A stretch of DNA of 31,715 bases from Chara braunii (Eukaryota > Streptophyta > Charophyceae > Charales > Characeae): positions 1 through 31,715 of the forward strand of contig BFEA01000610.1 of assembly GCA_003427395.1 (NCBI GenBank), written 5' to 3'. Every line of letters starts with the position of its first letter. The stretch's first letter is position 1. The notes beneath the pieces were generated by a model. That model ran no database searches, was not told where the DNA came from, and saw nothing but the letters and a program-made list of their open reading frames with translations. Below, one piece after another: positions 29,618 to 31,715 of the stretch. The position numbers and the translations under genes are program-made.

Positions 29618-30835
29618 CTCAGTCAATAACGACTGGTGGTACCCCCTTATGAGTGGGCTCGACTGTCTGGGACTCCGTATCTGGTACACGCTAGTCCTCC
29701 TCCTCATTGAGAACCTGAGTGGCCATCGACTCTGGGACCACGTAGCTGATGTCAAAGGATGCCGTAGGATCGATCTTGTTGATATATGCCATACATCTGG
29801 CCATCTCCTCGTCCGCAACGCTCCGAAGGTATAGCTCCTCAGCGAGGGAAATGCTGTCAGTGGCACCGATCAAGATCTCGATCCGCCCCTTGCCGTAGAT
29901 GTAGTCATATAAAACCTCCAGAAAACGGTCTCCATCGAGAGGATTCCGAAAAGCCTGTATGACGAAATCTGCTCCCACCAAATGGCTGTAGCCATCCCCA
30001 AGATATGGGACTGGTCCCTTCCACCTTGAAGGGCCGAGTACCTCCTCTGACTTGGGTCCTCCTGACATGTAATGTCCGAATCAATCACCCTCAAGCAAAT
30101 AACGTGCCAAGAGATAAGCAACCCGTTGTAGGGCTTCCTTCCGCCTGCGTCTCGCTCCGACAACCAATGTTATAAAATGCTCTAGGCCTGCTCCAAACTC
30201 AGGCGTACTCAGTCCCTGTGAGTATCCCAGTCAAAATAGTCCCCCAGGTCAACGTCGCTCACGCAGCAAAGCTCTTGGTCTAGCTCATCCATCTCTGACT
30301 TCTGTAGACGGGTGGTAATAGGAATCCCAGATCTGGCCACCTCGCTCCTGATCCTCCTGTCTTGACCCCTCTTTTCCTTGTTGCCACCTCTGCTCAGCGG
30401 TTTAGGGTTACAACCGTCAAAGTCATAGCGGGCACCACCTGGTGCAAAAGGGATTTGGGGAAACACCACACGTAACAAGTGTTCCCTCCAATAACTCTCC
30501 CTGTGGAAGATATAGTCAACAATCCGGTCGTAGGTGGTTCCCTTCACTCCATGCCCAGCATCTCTCACGTGATAAGTGATCACCAACGTGTACCTCGACG
30601 TAGGAGACTCATTGGCTCGAATGACGAAGCTTTGATGCCCAATGTGTCGATAGCAAAACTTCTCAAATAGCTTACCCCATGTAGGGGTTGTCTCACGTTG
30701 AGAAGCCAGCTTGACCAATCTGCAGAATAATATAGAATGCCCCTGGCAAACTACTATGCCAAGCAATGATGTCTTGGAGATGAGGGGGATATCAATAGCC
30801 CAGGAAAATAATTCAACTCGATAGGGTCAAAGAGG
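29618..30835 (-). pseudogene. Decayed unknown ORF related to the upstream-of-gag region
   Basis: About 390 codons of protein-like sequence read as one gene with few lesions. The upstream end (AILFDPIEL) joins AIDIPLISKTSLLG by a shift near 30815. The frame at 30811-30209 follows, containing GHSILFCRLVKLASQ, RYTLVITYHV, DRIVDYIFHRESYWREHLL and a Lys/Arg-rich stretch. A shift near 30215 leads to GLSTPEFGAGLEHFITLVVG and RRRRKEALQRVAYLLARYL. After a TGA (30081-30083) comes the 126-codon part 30068-29691 with ADFVIQAFRNP, GDRFLEVLYDYIYGKGRIE and DISYVVPES. A TAG at 29691 and a last open stretch to 29618 follow. No known family is recognised. P-x-E, DIPL and G-x3-LF spacing recalls 8.47-8.94 kb. 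Confidence 0.5.
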
Positions 30836-30876
30836 ATAGCACCTCAGTAGACCCTCAAGCCAAACTGGTGGCAACC

Positions 30877-31077
30877 AACTCAATATAGGGGCCCGCCTGA
30901 ATGGGCCCGGTTGAACAACAATAACTTGATATAGGGGCCCGCCTGAATGGGCTCGGCTGAAACAGCAACAACTCGATATAGGGGCCCGCCTGAATGGGTC
31001 CGACTGAAACAACAACAACTCGATATAGGGGCCCGCCTGAATGGGTCCGGCTGATCAGCAACATCTCGATATAGGAA
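30877..31077 (+). repeat. 47-bp satellite, four and a half units
   Basis: Unit starts are at 30877, 30923, 30970 and 31017, with a partial unit near 31060. Each reads AACTCGATATAGGGGCCCGC followed by CTGAATGGGTCCGGCTGAA and an AAC-rich tail. Open frames on the minus strand here only reflect the repeat. Confidence 0.92.
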
Positions 31078-31444
31078 CATCATACGAACATCTCTGCAGC
31101 GAGTGGAGTAGATTACGAGGACTGAACTGCAAGTATCGTCACTGAGAGAGACTGATCATCAAGATATTATCTAAGCAGAGGCCATTCGCAAAGTAGTGCG
31201 CTTGTAGACCGAACTGCACTGATATCATGCGTGTAGGAAAAATATCGTCTGCACAGGGTCTGATATGAATATCGTCTATGCAGAGACTGATCAGCAAAAA
31301 ATCAAATCAGCCGGGTTTTGGGGCTAGTCTTGCCATCAGAGGGATCCAGTCACGTCCACAAGACTAATCACACTCGCTGGACATGCATTCCCGACCATCA
31401 CATCGGTAGGACGCGCGTTCCAAAATCATTACAGCACTCACTCG
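31078..31444. other. Unassigned sequence with weak degenerate repeats
   Basis: No gene is seen. Phrases such as ATATCGTCT, GCAGAGACTGATCA and GACTGATCATCAAG recur irregularly between 31130 and 31300, suggesting an old, eroded tandem repeat. Confidence 0.4.
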
Positions 31445-31715
31445 CATACCCTACCCGAGCCAGGGCGCACTCAAGTGACAATACCAAGCGTAAGCACGCA
31501 TGGGGCGCACGCTCAAAATGCAATACTAAGCTTGGGCGAGCATGGGCTAGCACTCAAAGCACGGTTCCAAGCTTAAACGTGCATCGACGCACTCTTAAAA
31601 GACAATGCTAAGCTTGGGCCCTTGGGCGCACATGGGCACGCGCTCTAACAACGATGCCAAGCTTGGGCGCGCATGGGCGCGCACTCTAACATCAATGACA
31701 AGCTTGGGCGCACAT
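31445..31715 (+). repeat. 41-bp HindIII-site satellite, truncated by the window edge
   Basis: AAGCTTGGGC or a variant recurs at 31486 (AAGCGT variant), 31528, 31569, 31610, 31659 and 31700. Spacings are 42, 41, 41, 49 and 41; the 49 includes an extra 8-base GGGCCCTT-type duplication. Units read AAGCTTGGGCGCGCATGGGC, then GCGCACTCTAAC, then a variable AATG segment. The array continues beyond the window. Confidence 0.9.

Noticed and set aside
29603-29866. Minus-strand ORF 29866-29603
   Set aside because: It is a shadow frame of the 29618-30835 ORF, which has clearly better protein composition.
30827-31083. Minus-strand ORFs with repeated HSGGPLY/PFRRAPIS segments
   Set aside because: They are translations of the 47-bp satellite, equally open in three frames.

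Overview
The window looks like repeat-dense nuclear DNA from a plant-lineage eukaryote; a charophyte-type green alga would fit, but that is a guess. The evidence is Ty3/gypsy polyproteins, hAT transposase pieces of the plant DUF659 type, many satellites, TATA-box promoters and assembly gaps. There is no operon layout, no rRNA or tRNA that I can recognise, and no intact housekeeping gene. Nearly all coding sequence belongs to decayed transposable elements.

Layout. (1) 1-1044: an LTR-like arm on the minus strand. (2) 1045-9699: body of a minus-strand Ty3/gypsy element. Read from high to low coordinates it has about 3 kb of unrecognised coding sequence upstream of gag, then Gag capsid, an Arg/Gly-rich linker, a CCHC knuckle, protease, reverse transcriptase, RNase H and an integrase cut off after its first catalytic Asp. 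(3) 9700 to about 10800, with a 430-base gap: a second arm, inverted relative to the first. (4) 10988-17013: a plus-strand Ty3/gypsy element with gag, CCHC, protease, RT, RNase H and a complete D,D35E integrase, carrying about ten in-frame stops and three frameshifts. A 44-47 bp minisatellite follows it directly. (5) 17516-20250: mostly unassigned sequence, with a possible 3' exon near 19084 and a minus-strand first-exon candidate with its own TATA box. (6) 20680-22980: three satellites, namely a GCGCTA-palindrome array lying between two divergent TATA boxes, a 41-bp array with a nine-unit higher-order repeat, and a 42-bp array. (7) 22982-29042: five head-to-tail units of about 1.25 kb, each a minus-strand fragment of a DUF659/hAT transposase. 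(8) 29618-30835: a decayed minus-strand ORF that appears related to the coding region upstream of gag in (2). (9) 30877-31715: a 47-bp array and a 41-bp HindIII-site array that runs off the window.

The least familiar content is the coding region upstream of gag and its second copy near 30 kb, the hAT-fragment macrosatellite, and the palindromic array flanked by opposed TATA boxes. Damage in the retroelements is consistent with C-to-T decay (CGA, CAG and CAA codons becoming stops) plus indels at T/A homopolymers; some of the latter may be sequencing errors.
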